Of a stretch of 64,000 nt of DNA, positions 1 through 8,800 are shown piece by piece. Below the pieces are notes generated by a model. The model searched no databases. It had not been told where the DNA came from and saw nothing but the letters and a program-made list of their open reading frames with translations. Position numbers and translations under genes: made by a program. The stretch is from Marinomonas mediterranea MMB-1. GTDB taxonomy: Bacteria > Pseudomonadota > Gammaproteobacteria > Pseudomonadales > Marinomonadaceae. The stretch is taken from assembly GCF_000192865.1 (NCBI RefSeq), contig NC_015276.1, positions 3,348,001 through 3,412,000 on the forward strand, in the 5' to 3' direction. Every line of letters starts with the position of its first letter. Position 1 is the first letter of the stretch.

Positions 1-1139
1 CCTTCCTCCTCTTTTGTCTTACCTTTTGCAGCCATGTCCGCATTTACTAAAGGACCAAAAAACTGGATCAGTTTACACATCTCACGGCAGTAAACCTCCA
101 TAGTAAGCAACTCCATGAAACCCTGACCTCTCATCAAGCTGCTACGTCTTAGACTACTGATGCCATGCAGGATAAAAATGGAAATAGTCGATAAAACTTC
201 TTCATTCGCATACCCCGGTACATGTTTATAAAAATCAATCAGAGCAGAGGCACTAAAGTGTTTTGCTCCTTTCAGAAGGTTGTCCGCTTTATTTGTTTCT
301 ACTTCGATTTTAGCTTCGACTTCTTCGAAGATTTCATAGAGTTCCTCTTCGGTGGCGCTTTTACCGCCGTGAGTAATGTCATCTAAGGTATAGCCGTTTC
401 TTTCCATCCAAATGAGATGATGGTAGAGTCCAGCCACCATCGGAAGGGGTTTGCTGTTGTCCATAAACGCCGTGATCACACTCCAATAATATTGCGCCTG
501 AGAATAATCACTCGGAAAGCCCATATAGACTTGCCACCAACGGTGTCGCTCATTGGGTAGGTTTACCATGGGCATAAAGTAGAAGTTATGACTCAGTCCA
601 CGGCGAAATACCGGTGTCCAATAGCAGTTTACTTGCTCAAACGGCACCGTCAGCGAGCGCTTGCCCTCTTTGTCCCAAAAGCACACATTGCCGGTACGGC
701 GATCAAACACCACCCATTTGTCTTCGCCATGTCGACGAGCTTGAATGATCCAATAGAGAGCTGGGATAAAGCATATAAGACTCAGGTAAAGCATGCCAAA
801 ACGGTCTGTCTCTCCATGATATAAAAGAAAAAGATGTAGACCAAACCAAATCATTGTTATAAACAAAGCGATCAATGCATAAGCTCGATACGCAATCACC
901 TTGTTTGATGTCTTGATAACCCATTGATTACCATCTGTTTTTGTTGTAAATGGTGTGTGATGACCATAGTAGGCCAGTGGCTCGACCTTTTGTCCTCGTA
1001 ACTTCTCGACCTTTCGGGCCGGGCGCGTGTTGGAAGTTAACTCTTGGGTACTGCTCCAATCCGGCCAACGTGTTTTCACTTTGCCCATAATGGGGTTTTC
1101 TATTCGATCAATCCAATCCAAATCATCCTGATTGCTCAT
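1..1139 (-). CDS. Candidate T6SS immunity / DUF6708-like membrane protein, copy 1 (C-terminus off the window)
   Basis: This is the 5' part, about 379 codons, of a third copy of the 639-residue protein encoded at 1552-3471 and 3884-5803. The reading frame stays open to the window edge. It starts MSNQDDLDWIDRI and shows two hydrophobic segments at roughly residues 85-130, then the conserved stretch around VVFDRRTGNVCFWD that resembles DUF6708 proteins found beside T6SS effectors. Immunity is inferred from its position directly after effector-derived sequence. This copy resembles copy 3 more than copy 2 at several places, for example KTKEEEG and a Cys in the CREMCKL stretch. Its second membrane segment differs from both other copies. 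No frameshift is visible in the part shown. Confidence 0.7.
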   Translation of the reverse strand, partial: MSNQDDLDWIDRIENPIMGKVKTRWPDWSSTQELTSNTRPARKVEKLRGQKVEPLAYYGHHTPFTTKTDGNQWVIKTSNKVIAYRAYALIALFITMIWFGLHLFLLYHGETDRFGMLYLSLICFIPALYWIIQARRHGEDKWVVFDRRTGNVCFWDKEGKRSLTVPFEQVNCYWTPVFRRGLSHNFYFMPMVNLPNERHRWWQVYMGFPSDYSQAQYYWSVITAFMDNSKPLPMVAGLYHHLIWMERNGYTLDDITHGGKSATEEELYEIFEEVEAKIEVETNKADNLLKGAKHFSASALIDFYKHVPGYANEEVLSTISIFILHGISSLRRSSLMRGQGFMELLTMEVYCREMCKLIQFFGPLVNADMAAKGKTKEEE

Positions 1140-1173
1140 ATCGCTTCATTACCTTGTTTGTTGTTTTGGTTGG

Positions 1174-1538
1174 TCATCCCTGACTCCACCCTAGTCCTTC
1201 AAATTTATTCACCACTGATTTTTCCATCGTCACCCAGCTGTGTTCCATCGCTTCTGCATCGGATACAGGATTATCATCTATTAACGCTCGACCTTGCTCG
1301 TCTCGCTCTGGTGCCGGCAACATATAGTGTGTTTTTGCTCCTGGGAACAAGGTTGCCTGCGGACCATTCGGGAAGGTTTTAATGCGTAACCTAAGGTGCC
1401 ACTCTGATGCGATCGCTGGGCTGAAAACACCATAATTGTGAGTGTGTTGCTCAAAGGCTAACAACAACTTTTTATGGAGCCGAATTCGGTGGTGTGCTCC
1501 GTCAACCTCTAAACGCATCCAATCGGAATTGGTAGCTT
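1174..1538 (-). pseudogene. Orphan copy of the effector C-terminal tail (copy 1)
   Basis: This is a detached copy of about the last 120 codons of the 1385-residue effector gene at 5838-9995. It retains the same C-terminal ending (NKFEGLGWSQG) and the same stop codon context. The frame is uninterrupted, and a base difference near 1518 creates an ATG that would give a 114-residue product. I see no convincing ribosome binding site before that ATG. It lies between two immunity genes and directly follows the stop codon of the gene at 1552-3471. It is probably a by-product of the tandem duplication, but the intact frame leaves translation possible. Confidence 0.8.
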
Positions 1539-1551
1539 GTATTGTTCTCGC

Positions 1552-3471
1552 TTAGTGCCGTGGAGTCACATCCAAATCATCCAACGCATGTAGATCCATG
1601 TAAGAATTTGAGTCTGTGTAGCCTTTACGCTTAGCATCAGCATTATTAATCTGACCAAAAAATTGAAGTAACTTGTTGAATTCCTTGCAATACGCTTCTC
1701 GTGTTATCTTACCTTCAAATCCAGACAACATATCGCCTGATTCGACCATGTATTCCACTGCTAACTCGACTTGGATTATTATTTTTCTCTCAAGAATGAT
1801 CGCGATAAAGTTTGACGTGTTTTGGTAGAGTTCAATGATGCTATCAGCCTTAAAGTGCTCGGCATCGCTCACTATCCGCTTATATGAAGACAGTACCGCT
1901 TCTATGTCCGCATCAAGCCCTTCATAGTCGATCGCATCCAACGCATGTAGATCCATATAGCGGCTTGGGTCTTTGACTCTGTTACGATCCACATTCGCGT
2001 TATTAACACGACCAAAGAACTGAAGCAGCTTTTTGAGCTCCTCGCAATACGCTTCTCGTGTTATCCGCTCTTCAAATCCAAACATCATATCACCTGATTC
2101 AACCATGTCTCTCACTGCCAGTTCGACTTGGGCTATAATTCTTCGTTCAAGAATGTTCGCTATAAAACTCGGTGTGTTTTGGTAGAGTTCGATGATGCCG
2201 TCAGCATTAAAGTGCTCGGGTTGAAACATCATCCGTTTAAATGCCGATAATACCGCTTCTATGTCCGCATCAAGCCCTTCATAGTAGATATCGTCTAGGG
2301 CGTTGAGGTCGACTAAGAACAGACCTTCTTCTCCTTCGTCCTCTTTTATTAAGCCTTTTGCGGCCATGTCCGCATTCACTAAAGGACCAAAAAACTGGAT
2401 CAGTTTAGACATCTCACGACAGTAAACCTCCATAGTAAGCGACTCAATGAAATCCAGGTCTCTCATCAAGCTGCTCTGTTTTAGACTACTGATGCCATGC
2501 TTGATAAAAATGGAAATAGTCGATAAGACTTCTTCATTCGCATACCCCGGTGCATGTTTATAAAAATCAATCAGAGCAGAGGCACTAAAGTGTTTTGTTC
2601 CTTTCAGAAGGTTGTCCGCTTTATTTGTTTCTACTTCGATTTTAGCTTCGACTTCTTCGAAGATTTCATAGAGTTCCTCTTCGGTGGCGCTTTTACCGCC
2701 GTGAGTAATGTCATCTAAGGTATAGCCGTTTCTCTCCATCCAAATGAGATGATGGTAGAGTCCAGCCACCATAGGAAGGGGTTTGCTGTTGTCCATAAAC
2801 GCCGTAATCACACTCCAAAAATATTGCGCCTGAGCATAATCACTCGGAAAGCCCATATACACTTGCCACCAACGATGTCGCTCATTGGGTAGGTTTACCA
2901 TGGGCATAAAGTAAAAGTTATGACTCAATCCACGGCGAAATACCGGTGTCCAATAACAATTTACTTGCTCAAACGGCACCGTCAGCGAGCGCTTGCCCTT
3001 TTTGTCCCAAAAGCACACATTGCCAGTGCGGCGATCAAACACTACCCATTTGTCTTCGCCATGTCGGCGAGCTTGAATGATCCAATAGAGAGCTGGGATA
3101 AAAAAAACAAGGCTCAGGTAAAGCATGCCAAGACTGTCTTTCCCTCCGTGGTATAGAGCAAAAAGATATAAACCAAACCAAATCATTGTTATAAACAAAG
3201 ATCCTAACGCATTCATTCGATAGGCATTGACCTTATTCGACGTCATGATGACCCATTGATTGCCGTCAGTATCAGTTGTAAATGGTGTGTGATGACCATA
3301 GTAGGCCAATGGCTCGACCTTTTGCCCTCGTAACTTTTCGGCCTTTCGGACCGGGCGCGTGTTGGAAGTGAGCTCTTGCGTGCAGCTCCAATCCGGCCAA
3401 CGTGTTTTGACTTTGCCCATAATAGGATTCGTTATTCGATCAATCCAATCCAAATCATCCTGATTACTCAT
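1552..3471 (-). CDS. Candidate T6SS immunity / DUF6708-like membrane protein, copy 2
   Basis: The product has 639 residues. The N-terminal half has two membrane segments at about residues 85-130 and then a soluble DUF6708-like part containing VVFDRRTGNVCFWD and SHNFYFMPMVNLPNERHRWW. Residues from about 272 to 628 form three consecutive ~119-residue helical repeats; repeats two and three are very similar, each with EGLDADIEAVLS, IIELYQN and REAYC..E..KLLQFFG, while the first is more diverged. The last 11 residues begin a fourth repeat. The position immediately downstream of effector sequence suggests it protects against the adjacent VasX-like toxin, but this is inference. DUF6708 assignment is from recalled family features and needs a profile search. 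Confidence 0.75.
   Translation of the reverse strand: MSNQDDLDWIDRITNPIMGKVKTRWPDWSCTQELTSNTRPVRKAEKLRGQKVEPLAYYGHHTPFTTDTDGNQWVIMTSNKVNAYRMNALGSLFITMIWFGLYLFALYHGGKDSLGMLYLSLVFFIPALYWIIQARRHGEDKWVVFDRRTGNVCFWDKKGKRSLTVPFEQVNCYWTPVFRRGLSHNFYFMPMVNLPNERHRWWQVYMGFPSDYAQAQYFWSVITAFMDNSKPLPMVAGLYHHLIWMERNGYTLDDITHGGKSATEEELYEIFEEVEAKIEVETNKADNLLKGTKHFSASALIDFYKHAPGYANEEVLSTISIFIKHGISSLKQSSLMRDLDFIESLTMEVYCREMSKLIQFFGPLVNADMAAKGLIKEDEGEEGLFLVDLNALDDIYYEGLDADIEAVLSAFKRMMFQPEHFNADGIIELYQNTPSFIANILERRIIAQVELAVRDMVESGDMMFGFEERITREAYCEELKKLLQFFGRVNNANVDRNRVKDPSRYMDLHALDAIDYEGLDADIEAVLSSYKRIVSDAEHFKADSIIELYQNTSNFIAIILERKIIIQVELAVEYMVESGDMLSGFEGKITREAYCKEFNKLLQFFGQINNADAKRKGYTDSNSYMDLHALDDLDVTPRH
1588..2658 (-). 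repeat. Intragenic 357-bp (119-codon) repeats within immunity copy 2
   Basis: Three in-frame units occupy about 2658-2302, 2301-1945 and 1944-1588. The second and third are close at DNA level: the text following gcatcaagccc recurs 357 bp apart at 1921 and 2278. The first unit matches mainly at protein level (LIDFYKH, REM.KLIQFFG). The same layout recurs in the gene at 3884-5803, and the gene at the left edge enters its first unit before the window ends. This places a small repeat inside each unit of the larger 2332-bp repeat. Confidence 0.85.
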
Positions 3472-3505
3472 ATTACTTCATTACCTTGTTTATTGTTTTG
3501 GTTGG

Positions 3506-3870
3506 TCATCCCTGACTCCATCCTAGTCCTTCAAATTTATTCACCACTGATTTCTCCATCGTCACCCAGCTGTGTTCCATCGCTTCTGTATCGGATACAG
3601 GATTATCATCGATTAACGCTCGACCTTGCTCGTCGCGCTCTGGTGCAGGCAACATATAGTGTGTTTTTGCTCCTGGAAACAAGGTTGCCTGCGGACCATT
3701 CGGGAAGGTTTTTATACGCAACCTAAGATGCCACTCTGATGCGATCGCTGGGCTGAAAACACCATAATTGTGAGCGTGTTGCTCAAAGGTTAACAGCAAC
3801 TTTTTATGGATCCGAATTCGGTGGCGCGCTCCATCAACCTCTAAACGAACCCAATCGGAATTGGTCGCTT
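3506..3870 (-). pseudogene. Orphan copy of the effector C-terminal tail (copy 2)
   Basis: This is a second detached copy of the effector C-terminal ~120 codons, 2332 bp from the copies at 1174 and 5838. The frame is uninterrupted and the first internal ATG would give 97 residues. Compared with the full effector it has a few replacements, such as HAHNYGVF for HTHNYGWF and SDTEAM for SDAEAM. It has no recognisable start signal of its own and follows the stop of the immunity gene at 3884-5803. It is most likely a duplication remnant that could act as a recombination partner for the full effector gene. Confidence 0.8.
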
Positions 3871-3883
3871 GTCTTGTTCTCGC

Positions 3884-5803
3884 TTAGGGCCGTGGAGTCA
3901 TATCCAAATCATCCAATGCATGTAGATCCATGTAATCATTTGGGTCGGTATAACCCTCACGTTCCATCTTAGCGTTCTCAATCTGACCAAAAAATTGAAG
4001 TAGCTTGTTGAGTTCCTTGCAATACGCTTCTCGTGTTGTCTTACCTTCAAAGCCAAATATCATACGGCCTGACTCAACTATCTCTCTCACTGACCATCTG
4101 ACTTGAGAAAGAATTTCTCGCTCAAGAACGATCGCGATAAAGTTTGACGTGTTTTGGTAGAGTTCGATGATGCTATCAGCCTTAAAGTGCTCGGCATCGC
4201 TCACCATCCGCTTATATGAAGACAGTACCGCTTCTATGTCCGCATCGAGCCCTTCATAGTCGATCGCATCCAACGCATCGAGATCCATATAACGGCTTGG
4301 ATTTTTCACTCTGCTTCGATCCAGATTTACGTTATTAACACGACCAAAGAACTGGAGTAGCTTGTTGAGTTCCTTGCAATACGGTTCTCGTGTTATCAGC
4401 TCTTCAAACCCAAACATCATATCGCCTGATTCAACCATGTCTCTCACTGCCAGTTCGACTTGAGCTAATATGCTTGTCTCAAGAATGTGCGCTATAAAGT
4501 GGGGTTTGTTTTGGTAGAGTTCGATGATGCCGTCAGCATTAAAGTGCTCGGGTTGGAACATCATCCGTTTAAATGCAGATAATACCGTTTCTATGTCCGC
4601 ATCGAGCCCTTCATAATAGATATCGTCTAGGGCGTTTAGATCGACTAAGAACTGGCCTTCTTCTCCTTCCTCCTCTTTTGTCTTACCTTTTGCGGCCATG
4701 TCTGCATTCACTAAAGGACCAAAAAACTGGATCAGTTTACACATCTCACGACAGTAGACCTCCATAGTAAGCGACTCCATGAAATCCACATCTCTCATCA
4801 AGCTGCTATGTTTTAGACTACTGATGCCATGCAGGATAAAAATGGAAATAGTCGTTAAGACTTCTTCATTCGCATACCCTGGTGCATGTTTATAAAAATC
4901 AATCAGAGCAGAGGCACTAAAGTGTTTTGTTCCTTTCAAAAGGTTGCGCGCTTTATCTTTTTCTACTTCGATTTTGGCTTCGACTTCTTCGAAGATTTCA
5001 TAGAGTTCCTCTTCGGTGGCGCTTTTACCGCCGTGGGTAATGTCATCAAGGGTATAGCCGTTTCTTTCCATCCAAATGAGGTGATGGTAGAGTCCCGCCA
5101 CCATCGGAAGGGGTTTACTGTTGTCCATAAACGCGGTGATCACACTCCAATAATATTGCGCCTGAGCATAATCACTCGGAAAGCCCATATACACTTGCCA
5201 CCAACGATGTCGCTCATTGGGTAGGTTTACCATGGGCATAAAGTAAAAGTTATGACTCAGTCCACGTCGAAATACTGGTGTCCAATAACAATTTACTTGC
5301 TCAAATGGCACCGTCAGCGAGCGCTTGCCCTCTTTGTCCCAAAAGCACACATTGCCGGTACGGCGATCAAACACCACCCATTTGTCTTCGCCATGTCGAC
5401 GAGCTTGAATGATCCAATAGAGAGCTGGGATAAAACAGATAAGACTCAGGTAAAGCATGCCAAGACTGTCTTTCCCTCCGTGGTACAGAGCAAAAAGATA
5501 TAGACCAAACCAAATCATTGTTATAAACAAAGCGATCAATGCATAAGCTCGATACGCAATCACCTTGTTCGACGTCTTGATAACCCATTGATTGCCATCT
5601 GTTTTTGTTGTAAACGGTGTGTGATGACCATAGTAGGCCAGTGGCTCGACCTTTTGCCCTCGTAACTTTTCGGCCTTTCTGACTGGGCGCGTGTCGGGGG
5701 TGAACTCTTGCGTGCAGCGCCAATCCGGCCAACGTGTTTTGACTTTGCCCATAATGGGATTTTCTATTCGATCAATCCAATCCAAATCATCCTGATTGCT
5801 CAT
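3884..5803 (-). CDS. Candidate T6SS immunity / DUF6708-like membrane protein, copy 3 (effector-proximal)
   Basis: The product has 639 residues and the same layout as copy 2: two membrane segments near residues 85-130, a DUF6708-like middle, then three ~119-residue helical repeats. It starts 34 bp after the effector stop, with a GGAG-type ribosome binding site just before the ATG, so effector and this gene are likely co-transcribed. Differences from copy 2 are spread along the protein but look denser in the repeats (for example YQNKPHFIAHILETSIL and VRWSVREIVESGRMIFG). Its place directly after a toxin-like gene is the usual one for a cognate immunity gene. Binding or neutralisation cannot be shown from sequence. 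Confidence 0.78.
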   Translation of the reverse strand: MSNQDDLDWIDRIENPIMGKVKTRWPDWRCTQEFTPDTRPVRKAEKLRGQKVEPLAYYGHHTPFTTKTDGNQWVIKTSNKVIAYRAYALIALFITMIWFGLYLFALYHGGKDSLGMLYLSLICFIPALYWIIQARRHGEDKWVVFDRRTGNVCFWDKEGKRSLTVPFEQVNCYWTPVFRRGLSHNFYFMPMVNLPNERHRWWQVYMGFPSDYAQAQYYWSVITAFMDNSKPLPMVAGLYHHLIWMERNGYTLDDITHGGKSATEEELYEIFEEVEAKIEVEKDKARNLLKGTKHFSASALIDFYKHAPGYANEEVLTTISIFILHGISSLKHSSLMRDVDFMESLTMEVYCREMCKLIQFFGPLVNADMAAKGKTKEEEGEEGQFLVDLNALDDIYYEGLDADIETVLSAFKRMMFQPEHFNADGIIELYQNKPHFIAHILETSILAQVELAVRDMVESGDMMFGFEELITREPYCKELNKLLQFFGRVNNVNLDRSRVKNPSRYMDLDALDAIDYEGLDADIEAVLSSYKRMVSDAEHFKADSIIELYQNTSNFIAIVLEREILSQVRWSVREIVESGRMIFGFEGKTTREAYCKELNKLLQFFGQIENAKMEREGYTDPNDYMDLHALDDLDMTPRP

Positions 5804-5837
5804 ATCACTCCATTACCTTGTTTGTTGTTTTGGTTGG

Positions 5838-8800
5838 TCATCCCTGACTCCATCCTAGTCCTTCAAATTTATTCACCACTGATTTCTCCATCGTCACCCA
5901 GCTGTGTTCCATCGCTTCTGCATCGGATACAGGATTATCATCGATTAACGCTCGACCTTGCTCATCGCGCTCTGGTGCAGGCAACATATAATGTGTTTTT
6001 GCTCCTGGGAACAAGGTTGCTTGCGGACCATTCGGGAAGGTTTTTATACGCAACCTAAGATGCCACTCTGATGCGATCGCTGGGCTGAACCAACCATAAT
6101 TGTGGGTGTGTTGCTCAAAGGTTAACAGCAACTTTTTGTGGAGCCGAATTCGGTGGTGTGCTCCGTCAACCTCTAAACGAATCCAATCGGAATTGGTCGC
6201 TTCCAGTGTATTATTGGTAGCGCCGTTAATCATGGCAAGCAACACCCAAGTCTCCATATTGGCGGGTTGAATTTGTATTTCAAGGTGATACCGACCTTTG
6301 TTTGATAAGGCTGGCGTGCTGATCGTAAACTCACAATATTCTTTGTCGATCAACCACTCACCTTTAAACTGGATACGTGGGGCATAGAAAAAACTGAGTA
6401 TTTCGTGGTAGGCCTGCTCACGGTTTTGCTTCCAGTTTAGAAAAGGGCGCTCAGTTAAACCAAATGGCAAGGTCCACCCCTCACCACCGGAACTAAAACG
6501 CGCTTCAGGGTCAATTCCAAAAGGGCTGTTTTTCAACAGTGATTCTGCAGGTGTATCGGTAAATAGATACACCATTACAAAACCACCTGCAATCAGTAAA
6601 AAGCCTGCTATGTTTAACGTCAAGGCCATACTAGCCAGCATAGGCAATGCTGCCGCTGCGGTCATCACAAAACCAATACTGGTGAGCCCGTAAGCCATCG
6701 CTGCATCTTTGTCTCCAACCAGCCAGCGATTGTAGCCATCAATGCCACTGATGATCGCACTCAGTACACCTGAGGCAGCGTTAAAGCCAATCGAAAAAGT
6801 TTGAATTCTGACACTTCGTGAAAGAATTTTTTCATCGACCGCCAAGGTTTTGACAAACTTTTGAGTATCAGCTTGTGAACCGTATAATCGCTTTTTAATC
6901 TGCTTAGCGGTGCCGTATTTGGCTTCATGGACATATTGTATGGCAGAAAAAAGCGTCGCGGCGAAGTCGATCAGTGCACTGCCAAAGTCGATAAACTTAC
7001 GGTAACTTCTATCGTCTATAAACGACTCCGCCGCTGAGCTGAGATTGTATGACTCAAAGACCATCATGCCGCCATTGAGGTACATCAGAGTGTTCATCCG
7101 ACCTTTAAAGTGCCGTTGTAAATGCCCCTGATCAAGAATGCCTTGGTATTTTTCTATCGTGCCTTCCAGTTCGAGAATTTTGTTACTGCTTTTATCGATT
7201 AGGTTCTGAGTCTCCGTAAGCACCTTGCCATTGCCACTGCTCATTGCACCCAAGTGGTAGACGCCTTGCTTGTCTCGTGTTATCTGCTTTTCTATCTCGG
7301 CGAGGCGCTTTTCATTGTTTTCAATTCTCTTGGCCCGTTTCTCATTCTCTGCGATTTCGTCACTCACTTTTGCTCGTTCATCGGAAATCGCCCCCATCTT
7401 TAAAGCCACTTGTTTCACACGGCTTTGACTGTCTTTGACGACGTCATCGAGCTGACTGTGTGTGATGTAGGCGAGATACTGTTGCAACCGATCCATGTCA
7501 TTAATGGCCAGGTCTACTGGTACACGCACCTGTCGATTCGCATCGATCTCAACGTTAGCCCACTCCCCCTTGTGGTTTTTAAAACGTTTTGCAATGTCGA
7601 GCATCTCTTCTAGGCGTTTAAGACGGCCTGGCATGCTCATGGGCATTAGCCCATCTGGTATGCGATCCGCCAGCAGGTCGTTGTGCGAAATATGCAAGAC
7701 TTCCAGCTGATCGCCCGCCATTAAGGCATACAAACTCGCGACACTGGCATTGTGTTTTTTGAGGTTACGCACGCTTTTAAGGGTACTGGCACTTAACACC
7801 CCTTTAGACTGCTTTAACGCCTGAATTTGGGTGTCGACGTTTTTTAAAGCATTATTAACCTGCTGTTGTTTTTGTTGAGTGTGGCTTATTTCCCTACGTA
7901 AGCCTGTTTGCTCTTCTGCTAGCAAAGCGATTTGCTCGTCTAGCACAAGGACTCGACTGTATGCCACGATATTGGCGTTTTTCAGCTTTTCGATGCTGCC
8001 GTAGCCTTCCAAGTTTTGCTTTCGATAGGATTGGGCATCAGCAAGGTTATTTTGACTATCCTTAAGGCTCTTCTTTGCTTCGTTAATCTTTTTATTCAAC
8101 TCACCCTGTTTTTGACTTAATTCTTCGAACCTCTTTTGATTACCTGAACGCTTTGCTTTTTCTTCAGCTATCTTCTCTTTGGAGCTACCTATTTCAATCT
8201 CAGCATTTTGTATACTGCTGACGTTAGCGTGCGCTTTTTCCGAGACCCTAGCGCCATAGGCATGGACAGCATGCCCCATAAAACGCCACGCCTGCAGCAT
8301 CGTACTTTCTGCAGGGTGTGCTTGTTCTGGCAAAGGCGGTACCGTCGCCAAACTTAATGTAAAGCGAGCAAGGGCTTGGCTGACAAACTCCTGCATATTC
8401 ACCGTGCGACCGTTTACCTTTATGGGAGGCCAGTTTAAGTACTCACCGCCTTTTAACCCTGCCATGGTGGTTTGGCTTTTGTTGGGGTCGAATTGCAACG
8501 CGTCTGGCGCTGGCGTTGTCATATCAATGGCTAATGGATCGTCTTGGTCGCCTTTGAGTTTGGGGAAAAGCAGGCTCTTTATAGGGTGGGGTTCAAGAGT
8601 GAGATGAGTGCCCGTTAAGCGTCTGATGAACTCGACGCCGAGATCATTCTCAAGATGCAGGGCGTAGTCATCGAGATCCAAAAAGAGGTCTTTATAAGCA
8701 AGCGCGACGGGCTGACTGAGGCGCTCAATAAGATCACTCATGAGGTGAAGCAAACAAAACCAATGCGCCCGTTCGAGCGAATGAAAGTCGTGCAGGGCAG

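Larger units (their letters stand above)
1..6202 (-). repeat. Tandem array, 2332-bp period, of effector tail plus candidate immunity gene
   Basis: Three units are visible. Equivalent points lie exactly 2332 bp apart: immunity start codons at 1139, 3471 and 5803, and effector-tail stop codons at 1174, 3506 and 5838. Homology with the full effector gene ends abruptly near 6202, with equivalents at 3870 and 1538. Beyond that point the extra copies carry a short stretch (about 3871-3887 and 1539-1555) that runs into the end of the preceding immunity gene. Each duplicated unit is therefore the effector 3' end, a ~34 bp gap and one complete immunity gene. The array continues past the left edge, so the copy number is at least three. 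Confidence 0.95.

Noticed and set aside
588..5503. Plus-strand open frames such as 588-824, 2920-3156 and 5252-5503, plus 1044-1382, 3376-3726 and 4886-5224, recurring with the repeat period
   Set aside because: They are antisense to the immunity genes and effector tails. Their repetition follows from the 2332-bp array, and they lack start signals and family features.
1..6202. CRISPR array or transposon as an explanation for the repeats
   Set aside because: The repeat units are 2.3 kb and contain coding sequence, with no short spaced repeats, no transposase gene and no terminal inverted repeats at the junctions.
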